DNA of 64,000 nt, taken from positions 682,001 through 746,000 of the forward strand of contig CAVTRT010000002.1 of assembly GCA_963737285.1 (NCBI GenBank), in the 5' to 3' direction. The notes beneath the pieces were generated by a model. It searched no databases and was not told the DNA's origin. It saw only the letters and a program-made list of their open reading frames with translations. Origin of the DNA: Trebonia sp963737285. GTDB taxonomy: Bacteria; Actinomycetota; Actinomycetes; Streptosporangiales; Streptosporangiaceae. The translations under genes and the position numbers were made by a program. Numbering within the stretch: the first letter of the stretch is position 1; each line of letters begins with the position of its first letter. Shown one piece after another: positions 40,492-48,769 of this stretch.

Positions 40492-41880
40492 TCAGCCGGA
40501 GAGGGAATGTAGGCCAACGGTGACGGCCTCGCGGCTGAACTCCTCGATCTGGTCGCCGAGGTCACGGGCCTGCGGAGAGTCCTGGAAGGTGGGCGCGGCG
40601 AGTTCATCCCGGACTCGTGCCAGCCGCGCGGTCAGCGAGGAGACGCGCTGCGCTGGCGGGAGAATCAGGACTGGTTCTAGTGCTGCTGCGACACCATCCA
40701 GCACGCCTGATCGCAGCCGGACCACGGCCAGATCGGCACTCGCCAGGGCCTTACCGCCGAACCAGTGCGTCTCGCCTGGCCCAGGACCTTGAACGTAGAG
40801 GGCTACCGCTTGTTCGATCTCGGCTTCCGCATCGCGTTCGGCACCCCCGATGTCGACAAGCGCGGACCCCGCCTGGGTATGGTGGGTCGCCAGCGAGACG
40901 GCGAACTCCCCGCCGATGTCCAGCAGTTCGCTGCCGTAGTCGCCCTCACGGGCGGCGTGCGCGAGTCCGACCGACTGTCGGGCAGTATCCGGGTCGCCTA
41001 GCCGGGCCGCTGCGCGGGCCCGGCAGACGTGAAGCTCAGCACCCAGCGGCCCCTGTGACACATACCGCAGGCCATCGACCGCCAGGTCGCTCGCTTCACG
41101 GAACCGCCCCCGCCAGTACATGACGTAGGAGAGCCTCTCGCGCAGCATGCCCCGCAGTAGGTTGTGGTCGATCGCGTTGGCGTAGGCCCACCCTGCGCGG
41201 AGCAGTTCCTCGGCGGCAGCCGGGAAGCCCAACCGGTTGGCGTTCACGCCCATCAGCGCGTTGACGCAACCGAGCAGGAAGTACAGGTCGTACTGCTCGC
41301 GTGGCCACAGCCGCCGGTCCAGCAGACGGTAGATCCGGTCGCGGACCCGTCGCGCTTCCAGGAACGCTGGGAGCGGCGAGCCGGAATCGGTCATCTGGGA
41401 TAGCCGGATCACGTCCACGCGCAACTGCTCGAACGTGACATCCCCGATGCCCCGCTGCTCGTAATCAGCGGCGTGGTCGCTGGACTCGTGCGCTGCCATC
41501 ATGACCTCTTGCTCAACCGTGAAGTCACCCGGACTGGGCGTCGTTCTTTCACGGTAGGTCATGTGACCGTTGTCGGGTACGTGTGAGTCCTGACGAATGG
41601 AGAGAGCGGTGCCGGTCTTGCGCTTGGTGCGGGTGCGGTTCTGGCGAGGAAAGTCGGTGTACGGGAGGTCAAAGGCCTCACAGAGCAGGGCAACGTACAG
41701 GTCGGAAACGCCACCGCCGGCCTCCCAGCGGTACATGTCGTGCTTGACGGTGCCGAAGTCCGGGACGTGCTTCTCGTCGCGGTCCCCCGCCGCCTTGATG
41801 ATCCGCCTGGCCGTCTCCGGGCGGCCCCAGCCGCGATTCTCCCGCTCGCGGCGGATCCACTCGGCGGTCTCCTTGGACAT
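40492..41880 (-). CDS. HTH regulator with TPR-like C-terminal region
   Basis: The 462-residue protein starts with an XRE-like helix-turn-helix (about residues 5-75: ETARRIIKAAGDR, then VKHDMYRWEAG). The remaining 330 residues are helical repeats of the tetratricopeptide type (for example LGFPAAAEELLRAGWAYANAI and LRERLSYVMYWRGRFREASDLA). This layout fits large actinobacterial regulators that bind a peptide or protein signal through the TPR array. No cognate signal is evident. It is followed on the same strand by nothing clearly linked. Confidence 0.78.
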   Translation of the reverse strand: MSKETAEWIRRERENRGWGRPETARRIIKAAGDRDEKHVPDFGTVKHDMYRWEAGGGVSDLYVALLCEAFDLPYTDFPRQNRTRTKRKTGTALSIRQDSHVPDNGHMTYRERTTPSPGDFTVEQEVMMAAHESSDHAADYEQRGIGDVTFEQLRVDVIRLSQMTDSGSPLPAFLEARRVRDRIYRLLDRRLWPREQYDLYFLLGCVNALMGVNANRLGFPAAAEELLRAGWAYANAIDHNLLRGMLRERLSYVMYWRGRFREASDLAVDGLRYVSQGPLGAELHVCRARAAARLGDPDTARQSVGLAHAAREGDYGSELLDIGGEFAVSLATHHTQAGSALVDIGGAERDAEAEIEQAVALYVQGPGPGETHWFGGKALASADLAVVRLRSGVLDGVAAALEPVLILPPAQRVSSLTARLARVRDELAAPTFQDSPQARDLGDQIEEFSREAVTVGLHSLSG

Positions 41881-41997
41881 CGCGCCTTCCTTCCTGGGGG
41901 CGCGGATGCCCGCGAGCCGTCAGGCCCGCGGGCATCCGCGCCAGATCGGGAATGGCCGACGCGAGCGTCGGACCGGTCGGACGGGACTTCGGACGGA

Positions 41998-42210
41998 CTA
42001 CAGCAGGAAGTCGGCGAGGCCTTCCTTGGCGCCTTCGACGAACGCGCGGATCTCGTGCGGCTCGAGGATGAGCGCTGGGCCGTCGGGGTCGGTGGACTGG
42101 CGGAGGGCGACGCGACCGCCGCCGAGCTTCTTGGCCTCCAGGCAGGCACCGCCGTTGGAGCTGCTCCAGGGCTTGCGCCAGCCGTCGCCGCCTAGGTCGT
42201 TAGCGGTCAT
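41998..42210 (-). CDS. DUF397 small protein
   Basis: The product from ATG 42210 is 70 residues with the DUF397 pattern W-K-SS-S-NGG-CLE, V-LR-STDPDGPAL and a WFVEG-like ending (AFVEGAKEGLADFL). DUF397 proteins partner DUF5753-type regulators; WhiJ and its small acidic partner in Streptomyces are the model. It lies 22 bases downstream of such a regulator. A TTG at 42228 just past the regulator's stop codon is an alternative start. It probably modulates DNA binding of the upstream protein. Confidence 0.87.
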   Translation of the reverse strand: MTANDLGGDGWRKPWSSSNGGACLEAKKLGGGRVALRQSTDPDGPALILEPHEIRAFVEGAKEGLADFLL

Positions 42211-42232
42211 GCCGTTACGGATGTCAGGCAAT

Positions 42233-43102
42233 TCAGATCTCCTTGCGGATGTCGCGGAGCGCCCTCGCGGTGCGCTCCACAGGGGACGCCTGGGCGCAGA
42301 CGCGGTCCAGGACTTCCAGGTAGGCGGCGGCCTCCTGGGGTTTGTCGAGGTACAGGGCACTGGTCAGGGTCTCGGTGAACACCACGTCGGGCATCTCCCC
42401 GTCAGGGAAGCGCAGCAGGTAGCACAGCCCAAACAGCCCAGGGTGCAGGCCCGCGGCGAGGGGCATGAGCTGGAGGGTGACGCTGGGTCGCTCGGTGGCC
42501 TTGATCAGGTGGTCGAGCTGGGCGTGCATCGCGGCCGACCCCACCGTGGGGACCGCGCGCCGTAGTGCTACTTCGTCGATGACGACCCATACATCAGGTG
42601 GCTCTAGCTTGTCCAGGATCTGCTGGCGGGCCAGGCGTAGGCCGATTCGCCGGTCGATCTCGGAGTCCTCCGCGCCCGGAAAGCCGGTGCGGATGCTGGC
42701 GCGGGCGTAGTCCTCGGTCTGGAACAGGCCCGGTATCCAGTGCGGCTCGTAGCCCCGGATCAGGGTCGCGGCCTCCTCCAAGCCGACGAAGGTACGCAGC
42801 CAGCCCGGAAGCACGTCGTCGTAGGAGTGCCACCAGCCCGGTTGGCTGGCCTGCCGGCACAAGGCCAGGAATGCCTTCACCTCATCGGGATCGGTGACGC
42901 CGTAGGCGTGTAGAAGGCTGCGGACGGTCAGCGGCTTCAGGCCGCCTTCGGCCCGCTCCATCCGGCGGATAGTGAAATGTGTGGAGACGATCGCATCGGC
43001 GGCCTCCTCGAAGCTCATCCCGGCCTTGTCCCGCAGCGCGCGCAACTGCCTGCCCAAGATGATGCGCAGCGCGGTCGGCCCGCCCGCCTGGATGTCCGCC
43101 AT
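42233..43102 (-). CDS. XRE-family regulator with DUF5753, WhiJ-like
   Basis: The ATG at 43102 is chosen because GGAGGA precedes it at eight bases, giving 289 residues. The N-terminal helix-turn-helix is LRALRDKAGMSFEEAADAI through HFTIRRMERAEGG. DUF5753 follows with PGLFQTEDYARA and QLMPLAAGLHPGLFG. Together with the DUF397 gene downstream and the divergent anti-sigma-type ATPase, it forms a WhiJ/AbaA-type cluster as seen in sporulating actinomycetes. It likely represses its own divergent promoter region (43103-43289), by analogy. Confidence 0.9.
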   Translation of the reverse strand: MADIQAGGPTALRIILGRQLRALRDKAGMSFEEAADAIVSTHFTIRRMERAEGGLKPLTVRSLLHAYGVTDPDEVKAFLALCRQASQPGWWHSYDDVLPGWLRTFVGLEEAATLIRGYEPHWIPGLFQTEDYARASIRTGFPGAEDSEIDRRIGLRLARQQILDKLEPPDVWVVIDEVALRRAVPTVGSAAMHAQLDHLIKATERPSVTLQLMPLAAGLHPGLFGLCYLLRFPDGEMPDVVFTETLTSALYLDKPQEAAAYLEVLDRVCAQASPVERTARALRDIRKEI

Positions 43103-43289
43103 GCCTGATCTTCCTCCACAATTGCCGTCTATACGAGCTTGGCACGTGCGGGACGAAGGTACAACTCTACAGATTGGGATGCTTACCACGTGTCCCTAAG
43201 TGCCCATGGCCTGTCTATCGCATTTTGCTATTTGCATAAGGCATGGTGGACCACACTCAGGACACCGAACCCAGAACGGCAGGGCCACC

Positions 43290-43772
43290 ATGCCGACCGC
43301 GACACCCACCCGCCAGCCGCCCGCTACAGTCCCCGCGACCGACGCGGAGACAGGAACGGGGGGCCTGCTCGTCTCCTCGCTGGTCATTCCTGGCCAGCCC
43401 GAGCACGTGCAGGCCGCCCGGCAGTTCACCAGCCTCGTGCTGCGCGCCCACGCCCGCGACGACGACGGAATCGCCAGCCTGCTGGTCAGCGAGCTCGTCA
43501 CGAACTCCCTGCAGCACAGCCACTCAGGCAGTCCCGGCGGCACTGTGACGATCCTCGTGGCCATCACGTCCGGCGAGATCCTCATCGGGGTCACCGACGA
43601 CGGCGGCACGGACGAGCCCGTCCTGAACGAGGCAGACGATGGCGAGGATGACGACGCCGAGTCCGGCCGGGGCCTGCGCCTGGTCCACCAGTTCTCCGCC
43701 CACTGGGGCCACTACCGGCAGGATCGCCAGCTCACCACCTGGCTCAAGCTTAAGACCGAATGCCCATCATGA
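43290..43772 (+). CDS. Anti-sigma-factor-type ATP-binding protein (HATPase)
   Basis: The ATG at 43290 is preferred; an earlier ATG at 43200 would overlap the promoter gap. The 160-residue product is a GHKL ATPase: LLVSELVTNSLQHS is the N box, VTDDGG the G1 box and ESGRGLRLVHQFSAHWG the G2 region. This matches RsbW-like single-domain kinases of actinomycetes, including AbaA-cluster proteins. It may phosphorylate or bind an anti-anti-sigma factor. It is coupled to the next gene by ATGA overlap. Confidence 0.87.
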   Translation: MPTATPTRQPPATVPATDAETGTGGLLVSSLVIPGQPEHVQAARQFTSLVLRAHARDDDGIASLLVSELVTNSLQHSHSGSPGGTVTILVAITSGEILIGVTDDGGTDEPVLNEADDGEDDDAESGRGLRLVHQFSAHWGHYRQDRQLTTWLKLKTECPS

Positions 43773-44008
43773 CCTCACGCCATGAGTACCGGCCACTTAG
43801 CAGCTACCCGCCGCAGGAACTGTCTGCACTCAGGTCCCCCGTCTCGGCCGTGCTGCGCTATGAGCACATGCTCAGCGCCGACTTGTACGTCAAGCTCGAC
43901 CTCCTCCGTGATGACATCACCATCGCCGTTAACCGCAGCACACCACGTGGGCCGATATTTACCCCGCGCTCCGGCACCGGAAGAAAAGGGAAGGGGAACC
44001 TCTCATGA
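43769..44008 (+). CDS. Small protein, unknown function
   Basis: The ATG at 43769 overlaps the HATPase stop (ATGA), and the gene ends by overlapping the next ATG (44005), so it sits inside a coupled run. The 79-residue product has no motif I recognise. It contains 'VKLDLLRDDITIAVNRSTPRG' and a basic C-terminal tail. Its reality rests on the double overlap. Confidence 0.5.
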   Translation: MTSRHEYRPLSSYPPQELSALRSPVSAVLRYEHMLSADLYVKLDLLRDDITIAVNRSTPRGPIFTPRSGTGRKGKGNLS

Positions 44009-44292
44009 CCGACCATGCCTGTGCCTGCGGCTATGTAGCCGACAGTCCGGCCGACCTCGCGGACCACTTGGGGGAGGCATTCATCGCCGACGACGACACC
44101 GCCCCCGACGGGCAGGTCCACGCCGAAGCCGCCCGGACGGGCAACTCCCCCGGATCGCGCGCCCGCCATTGCCTCTGCGGATTCATCGCCCCGGACGGCG
44201 ACAGGCTAGATGAGCACCTCCTGAGCGTATTCACCCCCGAAGACGGCACCGGCCGCGACGGGAACAAGCACCTCACCGCGCTGCCCGCCTGA
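44005..44292 (+). CDS. Small protein with two C-x-C-G zinc-finger-like repeats
   Basis: The 95-residue product consists of two similar units of about 40 residues. Each has C-x-C-G-[YF], then a D-rich L-x-x-H-L segment, then F, then DG-x2-H or DG-x3-H: CACGYVADSPADLADHL and CLCGFIAPDGDRLDEHL. The paired Cys and later His suggest a zinc site in each unit. It overlaps the preceding gene by 4 bases and is followed 11 bases later by a GntR-type regulator. I do not know a named family. A regulatory or adaptor role is inferred. Confidence 0.65.
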   Translation: MTDHACACGYVADSPADLADHLGEAFIADDDTAPDGQVHAEAARTGNSPGSRARHCLCGFIAPDGDRLDEHLLSVFTPEDGTGRDGNKHLTALPA

Positions 44293-44303
44293 CCCCGGCC
44301 GCC

Positions 44304-44981
44304 GTGACCACCGTCCCCGCTGACGCCGACGGGCAGCGGCCCTGGCTGCCCGTCATGGACACCCTGCGCCGCGACATCCTCACTGGGACCATCCCACCCG
44401 GGGCGCACCTGTCCTGCGCGGATATCGCCGCCCGCTGCGGCACGACCCCTCGCACCGTCCTCACCGCGCTCTCCAGGCTCCGCCAAGAGGACATCGTCTA
44501 TTTCGACAGGCACACCCGGTACGCCGCCCCGGCCGGGACGTCGACGGGCGCCACCGACGCCCGCCTCGGCATGGAACTACAGCGACGGCGCAAGGAAGCC
44601 GACCTGACCATCGACCAGCTCGCCGCGACCAGCCCCGTCAACCAGCACACCCGTGGCGGTTACCAAGCGCACCGGCCCGACGACATCCGCGCCGCCGAAA
44701 CCGGACGCTGGTACTCCCGCGACTTCTGGGAAGAACTCGATCACGCGCTCAGCGCCGACGGGACACTGCTGCACGCCCACGACACCCTCTACGCCACGCG
44801 AGAACCGGCCGCCGACCCTAACTACTACGTCCCCACCGGCCTTGTCCCCGCCGATCCCGTACCCATCGCTGTCACCATCACGTGGAGCAACGGCGCGCGC
44901 ACCCAGGTCCCGCTCACCCTGGCGCTAGGAAGCTGTCGGGCTCGGCGCCTGCCTGGCGCTGCCGGTCGTCACCGCTGCTAG
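44304..44981 (+). CDS. GntR-type winged-helix regulator
   Basis: Starts at GTG 44304, 11 bases after the previous gene; 225 residues. The first 70 residues form a GntR winged helix (LRRDILTGTIPPGAHLSCADIAARCGTTPRTVLTALSRLRQEDIV). A region from about 95 looks like a second HTH of the XRE type (LGMELQRRRKEADLTIDQL). The C-terminal part is not recognisable, and its last 20 residues are Arg-rich, possibly altered by an indel. It probably closes the run 43290-44981. No recognisable gene lies in 44982-45170. Confidence 0.7.
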   Translation: MTTVPADADGQRPWLPVMDTLRRDILTGTIPPGAHLSCADIAARCGTTPRTVLTALSRLRQEDIVYFDRHTRYAAPAGTSTGATDARLGMELQRRRKEADLTIDQLAATSPVNQHTRGGYQAHRPDDIRAAETGRWYSRDFWEELDHALSADGTLLHAHDTLYATREPAADPNYYVPTGLVPADPVPIAVTITWSNGARTQVPLTLALGSCRARRLPGAAGRHRC

Positions 44982-45170
44982 GCGAAGAGCTGGTGTCCTA
45001 AATCGCTAGTTCGTCAGCAGCGATGGTATCGGCGCTGCGGTCGGCAAGTGTACGCGGTGCGCCTGTGCTGTCGCGGGAGCGGCAGTGATGGCGCATCGCG
45101 TACAAATCCTTGTGACGGCAATGCCGCCAGCGTGGTCCCTGGAGTGCGCGCCAACTTGAGGCACACGACA

Positions 45171-45884
45171 TTAGGGCAGGCTCACGTAGCCGGAGATGGT
45201 GTAGTACTTGTGGCCGGCGTAGGCCGTTGTCTGGTCGGTCCCGGTCTCGACGATGGAGAAGGCGCTCCGGTCGCCGTCCCCGTTCACCACGTCCGGGCCC
45301 CGCTGGCCGGGCGGGTCGGCTGTGACGATCGCCACGTGCTGGGCCAACGGATCTACATCTGGCCCGAGCGACAGGCCATAGACCGCCACGTCCCCCGGGG
45401 CAGCCACGTACCTGCTCGTCACCGGGTGCCACTTGCCGTTGGCGATGCCCCACTGGTAGAAGCTGACGGCGGCGCCGTTGATCTCTCCCTGGTCGTAGCC
45501 GTAGGTGACGGGCACTCCGGCCTGCTGCCAGGCCCAGGCGGCGAAGTCGGCACACCACTCCTCGTCCAACTCACCGCTCGGGCAGTCCGCCGTGCCGGAG
45601 TTCCAGTGGGCGCTGAACTTGTTGCAGTAGGAGTTGGAGGGGTTGGCGCTGTACCCGACCTGGCTCTTGGCGATGGCCACGACGCGCTGGCGCAGGCTCA
45701 GGCTAGTAGATGTGGCGGCAGGGGTGGCCTTGCGCGGTACCGGGGAGGAGTCACTGTTCCCGAACACCCCGTGCACGGTGATCGGGAACACCCCGTACAG
45801 GGCGATCACGGCCGCGCCGGCCACGAGGATGCGCCCGAACCGGCGCAGTGACCGGCCCGACCGCACGGCGCTCGCCCTACGCAT
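45171..45884 (-). CDS. Secreted CHAP-domain cell-wall hydrolase
   Basis: The 237-residue protein has an N-terminal signal/anchor segment (about residues 14-40: RRFGRILVAGAAVIALYGVF) and a short linker. A CHAP (NlpC/P60-like) amidase domain follows, with Cys in DEEWCADFAAWAWQQAG and His in LAQHVAIV. Such enzymes cleave the peptide part of peptidoglycan outside the membrane. Two MtrA-like sites lie 80-135 bases upstream, which fits the known control of wall hydrolases by MtrA. It is a single-gene unit, divergent from a small GntR regulator. Confidence 0.87.
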   Translation of the reverse strand: MRRASAVRSGRSLRRFGRILVAGAAVIALYGVFPITVHGVFGNSDSSPVPRKATPAATSTSLSLRQRVVAIAKSQVGYSANPSNSYCNKFSAHWNSGTADCPSGELDEEWCADFAAWAWQQAGVPVTYGYDQGEINGAAVSFYQWGIANGKWHPVTSRYVAAPGDVAVYGLSLGPDVDPLAQHVAIVTADPPGQRGPDVVNGDGDRSAFSIVETGTDQTTAYAGHKYYTISGYVSLP

Positions 45885-45964
45885 CTCGGAGCTCGTCCAG
45901 CATCGTCCACCTCACTCACCCGCGCCGCCCGGCCGCGCAGCGCGCTGCACATCGCGGTTTTCCC

Positions 45965-45988
45965 TCACTACCTGTCACGTGCTGTTAC
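45965..45988 (-). promoter_or_regulatory. MtrA-like triple direct repeat upstream of CHAP hydrolase
   Basis: On the minus strand, GTAAC, GTGAC and GTGA occur in a row with 5-base spacers, a 10-bp period. This fits the GTNAC-N5/6-GTNAC box bound by MtrA in Mycobacterium and Streptomyces. It lies 81-104 bases upstream of the hydrolase start. The rest of the 332-bp gap 45885-46216 shows only the second site below. Confidence 0.6.
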
Positions 45989-46005
45989 GTACCCAATGCG
46001 ACTCA

Positions 46006-46021
46006 TCACTATCCGTCACAT
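46006..46021 (-). promoter_or_regulatory. Second MtrA-like site upstream of CHAP hydrolase
   Basis: ATGTGACGGATAGTGA on the minus strand contains GTGAC and GTGA(T) with a 5-base spacer. It starts 41 bases from the first site, about four helical turns. Fifteen of its 16 bases recur in the RHS toxin promoter region at 24460-24475. Confidence 0.55.
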
Positions 46022-46216
46022 GCTGGAACGTCGGCGATCCTCCGCCGCGCGGCAGGCACGCCGGCACGCTCAGCGGCCTGCCACGCTTGCCGCAGCTGAG
46101 CGGGTCATTGCGTGGTCACATTCCCTAGCAACGATTTGCGAGTCAGGCGGCACTGTCTGAACGCCTACGCGTATACTCGACTGCTAATGAGCTGGAACAC
46201 AGGGAGAGGAACGACC

Positions 46217-46474
46217 ATGACAGCTGACGACGCCAAGCCCGAGGGGAACCCGGACCCGCGCCGCTACCGGCAGATCGCCGACGAGGTGCGCGAGCTCATC
46301 ACGAGCGGCCAGATCGCCCACGGCAAGCCGGCCCCGTCCATCACCGAGCTCGCCGCCAAGTACGGCACCGCCCGTCAGACGTCCGCGAAGGCGCTGCGCC
46401 TGCTGGTCGACGAGGGCCTGCTGACCCGCTACCCCGGCTTTGGCTACTACGTCACCGGTTCCAAGCCAGAGTAG
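46217..46474 (+). CDS. Small GntR-type regulator
   Basis: The ATG at 46217 follows GGGAGAGGAA; the product is 85 residues and consists of only a winged-helix DNA-binding domain (YRQIADEVRELITSG, then PSITELAAKYGTARQTSAKALRLL). Stand-alone GntR domains of this size resemble KorSA-type repressors of actinomycete integrating elements. No such element is evident next to it. It is convergent with rluD and shares a hairpin over both stop codons. Confidence 0.82.
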   Translation: MTADDAKPEGNPDPRRYRQIADEVRELITSGQIAHGKPAPSITELAAKYGTARQTSAKALRLLVDEGLLTRYPGFGYYVTGSKPE

Positions 46475-46492
46475 GAGTAGCGGCGCTACTCC
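46474..46492. terminator. Hairpin over the stop codons of convergent genes
   Basis: GGAGTAGC (46474-46481) and GCTACTCC (46485-46492) form a perfect 8-bp stem with a GGC loop. The stop codons of the GntR gene (46472-46474) and rluD (46486-46488) lie at its two edges. It probably limits transcription from both sides, although no T-run follows. Confidence 0.6.
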
Positions 46493-47415
46493 GCGCGCAG
46501 GACGTCGAGGGCGCGGTGCAGGTCGTCGGCGTAGTCGCTCTCGAAAGTGACCTCGTAGCCGCGGGTCGGGTGCTCGAACGAAAGCCGGACGGCGTGCAGC
46601 CACTGCCTGGTGAGGCCGAGCCGGGCGGAGAGCACGGGGTCCGCGCCATACATCAGGTCGCCGCAGCAGGGGTGGCGCAGCGCGGACATGTGGACGCGGA
46701 TCTGGTGGGTCCGGCCGGTTTCCAGGCCAATCGACGCCAGGCTCGCCGCCCGGAAGGCCTCCAGCGTGTCGTAGTGCGTGATGCTCGGCCGGCCACCGAC
46801 GACGACCGCGAACCGGCCATCGCCTGACGGATGCCGCCCGATCGGGGCGTCGATCGTGCCGCGCAGCGGGTCTGGGTGCCCCTGGACGAGGGAGTGGTAG
46901 GTCTTGGACACCGTGCGGTCGCGGAACGCCTGCTTCAGGACGCTGTACGCGAGCTCGCTCTTGGCCACGACCATAAGTCCCGTGGTGTTGGCGTCGAGTC
47001 GGTGAACGACGCCCTGCCGCTCGGCCGCACCGGATGTGGCGACCATCACGCCGGCTGCCATCAGGCCGCCGATCACAGTGGGACCAGTCCAGCCGGGCGA
47101 AGGGTGCGCAGCGACGCCAGCAGGCTTGTCCACGACCACGATGTCCTCATCCTCGTAGGCCAGCGACATTCCCGGCACGGGGTCGGCGCTCACCTCCAGG
47201 GCAACGGGTGGCGGTGGCAGCGTGACGGTGAGCTCAGCCCCGGCGAGTACCCGGTCAGACTTCATACCCGTCTTGCCCCCGACCAGGACGCTGCCCTCAG
47301 CGATGAGGTCGGCGGCAACGGAGCGTGACAGCCCGAACAGCCTGGCGAGCACCGCGTCGAGTCGCTCCCCGTCAAGTCCCTCGGGAATCTCGACGTACCG
47401 CGTCCCTGAGGTCAC
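46486..47415 (-). CDS. rluD: RluD-type 23S rRNA pseudouridine synthase
   Basis: Converts uridines to pseudouridine in 23S rRNA helix 69. The 309-residue protein has an S4 RNA-binding domain at residues about 12-65 (RLDAVLARLFGLSRSVAADLI) and an RsuA/RluA catalytic domain with Asp in VHRLDANTTGLMVVAK. The C-terminal GRTHQIRVHMSALRHP and DLMYGAD motifs are family marks. It starts at GTG, overlapping the lspA stop by 4 bases; lspA-rluD is a conserved pair. It could act at related sites, but RluD is the best match by neighbourhood. Confidence 0.9.
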   Translation of the reverse strand: MTSGTRYVEIPEGLDGERLDAVLARLFGLSRSVAADLIAEGSVLVGGKTGMKSDRVLAGAELTVTLPPPPVALEVSADPVPGMSLAYEDEDIVVVDKPAGVAAHPSPGWTGPTVIGGLMAAGVMVATSGAAERQGVVHRLDANTTGLMVVAKSELAYSVLKQAFRDRTVSKTYHSLVQGHPDPLRGTIDAPIGRHPSGDGRFAVVVGGRPSITHYDTLEAFRAASLASIGLETGRTHQIRVHMSALRHPCCGDLMYGADPVLSARLGLTRQWLHAVRLSFEHPTRGYEVTFESDYADDLHRALDVLRAE

Positions 47416-48146
47416 CGCTCCGCTTCCGCGGGGCCAGAAGTACCTGAGGCAAGCGTGGCGCCGGCGCCAGAGGTAGCGGATGCGGTGCTTGAGGAAGGCG
47501 GGGCCTTCGGGATCTTAGAAGTGCTGGTGGCAGGAGGTACGTCCGAGGCATCGGCGGAGTCCCTGCCAGGTGGCTGGTCCCCGCGGGAGCCATCCATGTG
47601 GATTCCGCGTAGCGACAAGATGACGAACAGCACGGCGGCAATGCAGATCGACGAGTCCGCGAGGTTGAACACGGGGTAGTAGCGGGTGACCTCAATCCAG
47701 TCGACGACATCCCCGCGAAACAGACCCGGCGCGCGGAAGATCCGGTCGGCCAGATTGCCGCTCGCCCCGGCGAGAAGCAGCCCGAACGCCACCGCGTAGC
47801 CGGTGCTGCGCAGCCGCGGCGCGATGCGGACCACGACGGCGACCACGACGATGGCTAGCAGCGTGAAGACGACCGTGTACCCGGTGCCGAAGCTGAAGGC
47901 CGCGCCGGAGTTGCGCAGCAGGTTGAACTCAAGGAGGTCGCCGATTACGTGGACCGGCTGGCCAGGCGTCAGGTTGGCGACAACCAGCGCCTTGGACGCC
48001 GCGTCCAGGCCGAACGCGGCGGCCGCGACCGCCGCAAGCACGGCCACCTTGGACCGGGGCCTGACTGCGACCTGCGACTCAGGCTCCGGACGCGCCCCTG
48101 ACGAGGTTCCCTGGGGGGCGGCGTCTCCGGGAGACGGCTGCGTCAT
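47412..48146 (-). CDS. lspA: Lipoprotein signal peptidase (signal peptidase II)
   Basis: Cleaves the signal peptide from prolipoproteins in the membrane. The start is ATG 48146, which overlaps the upstream TAA (TAATG), giving 244 residues. Four transmembrane helices span about residues 45-190. The two catalytic Asp residues are in NLADRIF and FNLADSSI, and NSGAAFSFG is the conserved loop. The protein carries a Ser/Pro/Ala-rich C-terminal tail of about 55 residues, longer than usual. It is coupled to rluD. Confidence 0.93.
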   Translation of the reverse strand: MTQPSPGDAAPQGTSSGARPEPESQVAVRPRSKVAVLAAVAAAAFGLDAASKALVVANLTPGQPVHVIGDLLEFNLLRNSGAAFSFGTGYTVVFTLLAIVVVAVVVRIAPRLRSTGYAVAFGLLLAGASGNLADRIFRAPGLFRGDVVDWIEVTRYYPVFNLADSSICIAAVLFVILSLRGIHMDGSRGDQPPGRDSADASDVPPATSTSKIPKAPPSSSTASATSGAGATLASGTSGPAEAER

Positions 48147-48580
48147 TACCGGCGTTCCTGCCGCTGCTTGCACTCAACGCACAAGGTGGCCCGCGGGAAG
48201 GCGAGTAGCCGGGCCTTGCCGATGGGCTTGCCGCAGGACTCGCATACGCCATAGGTTCCGGCGGCGATCCGCTCCAGCGCGTGCTCGGTCTGGCTGAGCA
48301 GGTCGCGGGCATTGTTGCTGATCGCCAGCTCGTGCTCGCGCTCGAACATCTTGCTGCTCGCGTCCGCCTCGTCGTCGCCGGCCTCGGTCACCGAGTCGCC
48401 GAGCAGCCCAGCGATCGCGGCATCAGCATGATCGGTCTCGTTCCGCAGTTCAGCGGCGTCAGCCTGGAGCTCTGCACGTACCTCCGCAAGCTCCTGCTCA
48501 GTCCACGGGTCCTCGCCCGGCCGTACCGGTAGGCGGGCGGCGGCGGATTCCGGCGCGGCGGTCATGTCTGGGCTCACCAA
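48146..48580 (-). CDS. TraR/DksA-family zinc-finger protein
   Basis: The 144-residue product has a helical N-terminal part and a C-terminal four-Cys zinc finger, C-x2-C-x17-C-x2-C, in YGVCESCGKPIGKARLL to LCVECKQ. In proteobacteria DksA binds RNA polymerase. In actinobacteria this small relative sits next to lspA, and its role is less clear. An internal ATG at 48565 is an alternative start. It overlaps lspA by one base. Confidence 0.87.
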   Translation of the reverse strand: MVSPDMTAAPESAAARLPVRPGEDPWTEQELAEVRAELQADAAELRNETDHADAAIAGLLGDSVTEAGDDEADASSKMFEREHELAISNNARDLLSQTEHALERIAAGTYGVCESCGKPIGKARLLAFPRATLCVECKQRQERR

Positions 48581-48769
48581 CTCTTGCTGCTACATGGATT
48601 CGGGGCAGTCAACGGAGGATACAGCATTACCTGAGGGATTACCCCGCGTAGCCTCCGGGGGACTCCTCCGATGCAATGCTTGCCCAGAAGGCGGCCTCCA
48701 GAACCCCGCGAGACGCGATTATACCGGGCGCAGGAGCATGAGGGGACCGCTGCATGAGGAGGGACTCGG

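Noticed and set aside
40492..41880. Plus-strand open frames opposite the TPR regulator and other high-GC genes
   Set aside because: They are Arg/Pro/Ala-rich shadows caused by GC-rich codon positions and show no family motif.
44982..45170. Possible small gene between the GntR regulator and the CHAP hydrolase
   Set aside because: No frame with a ribosome binding site, family motif or plausible codon use was found.
48600..48769. Possible T-box riboswitch upstream of ileS, as in many actinobacteria
   Set aside because: The region contains GGAGG/CCTCC pairing but no TGG for tRNA-end pairing and no recognisable T-box core, so the call is unsupported.
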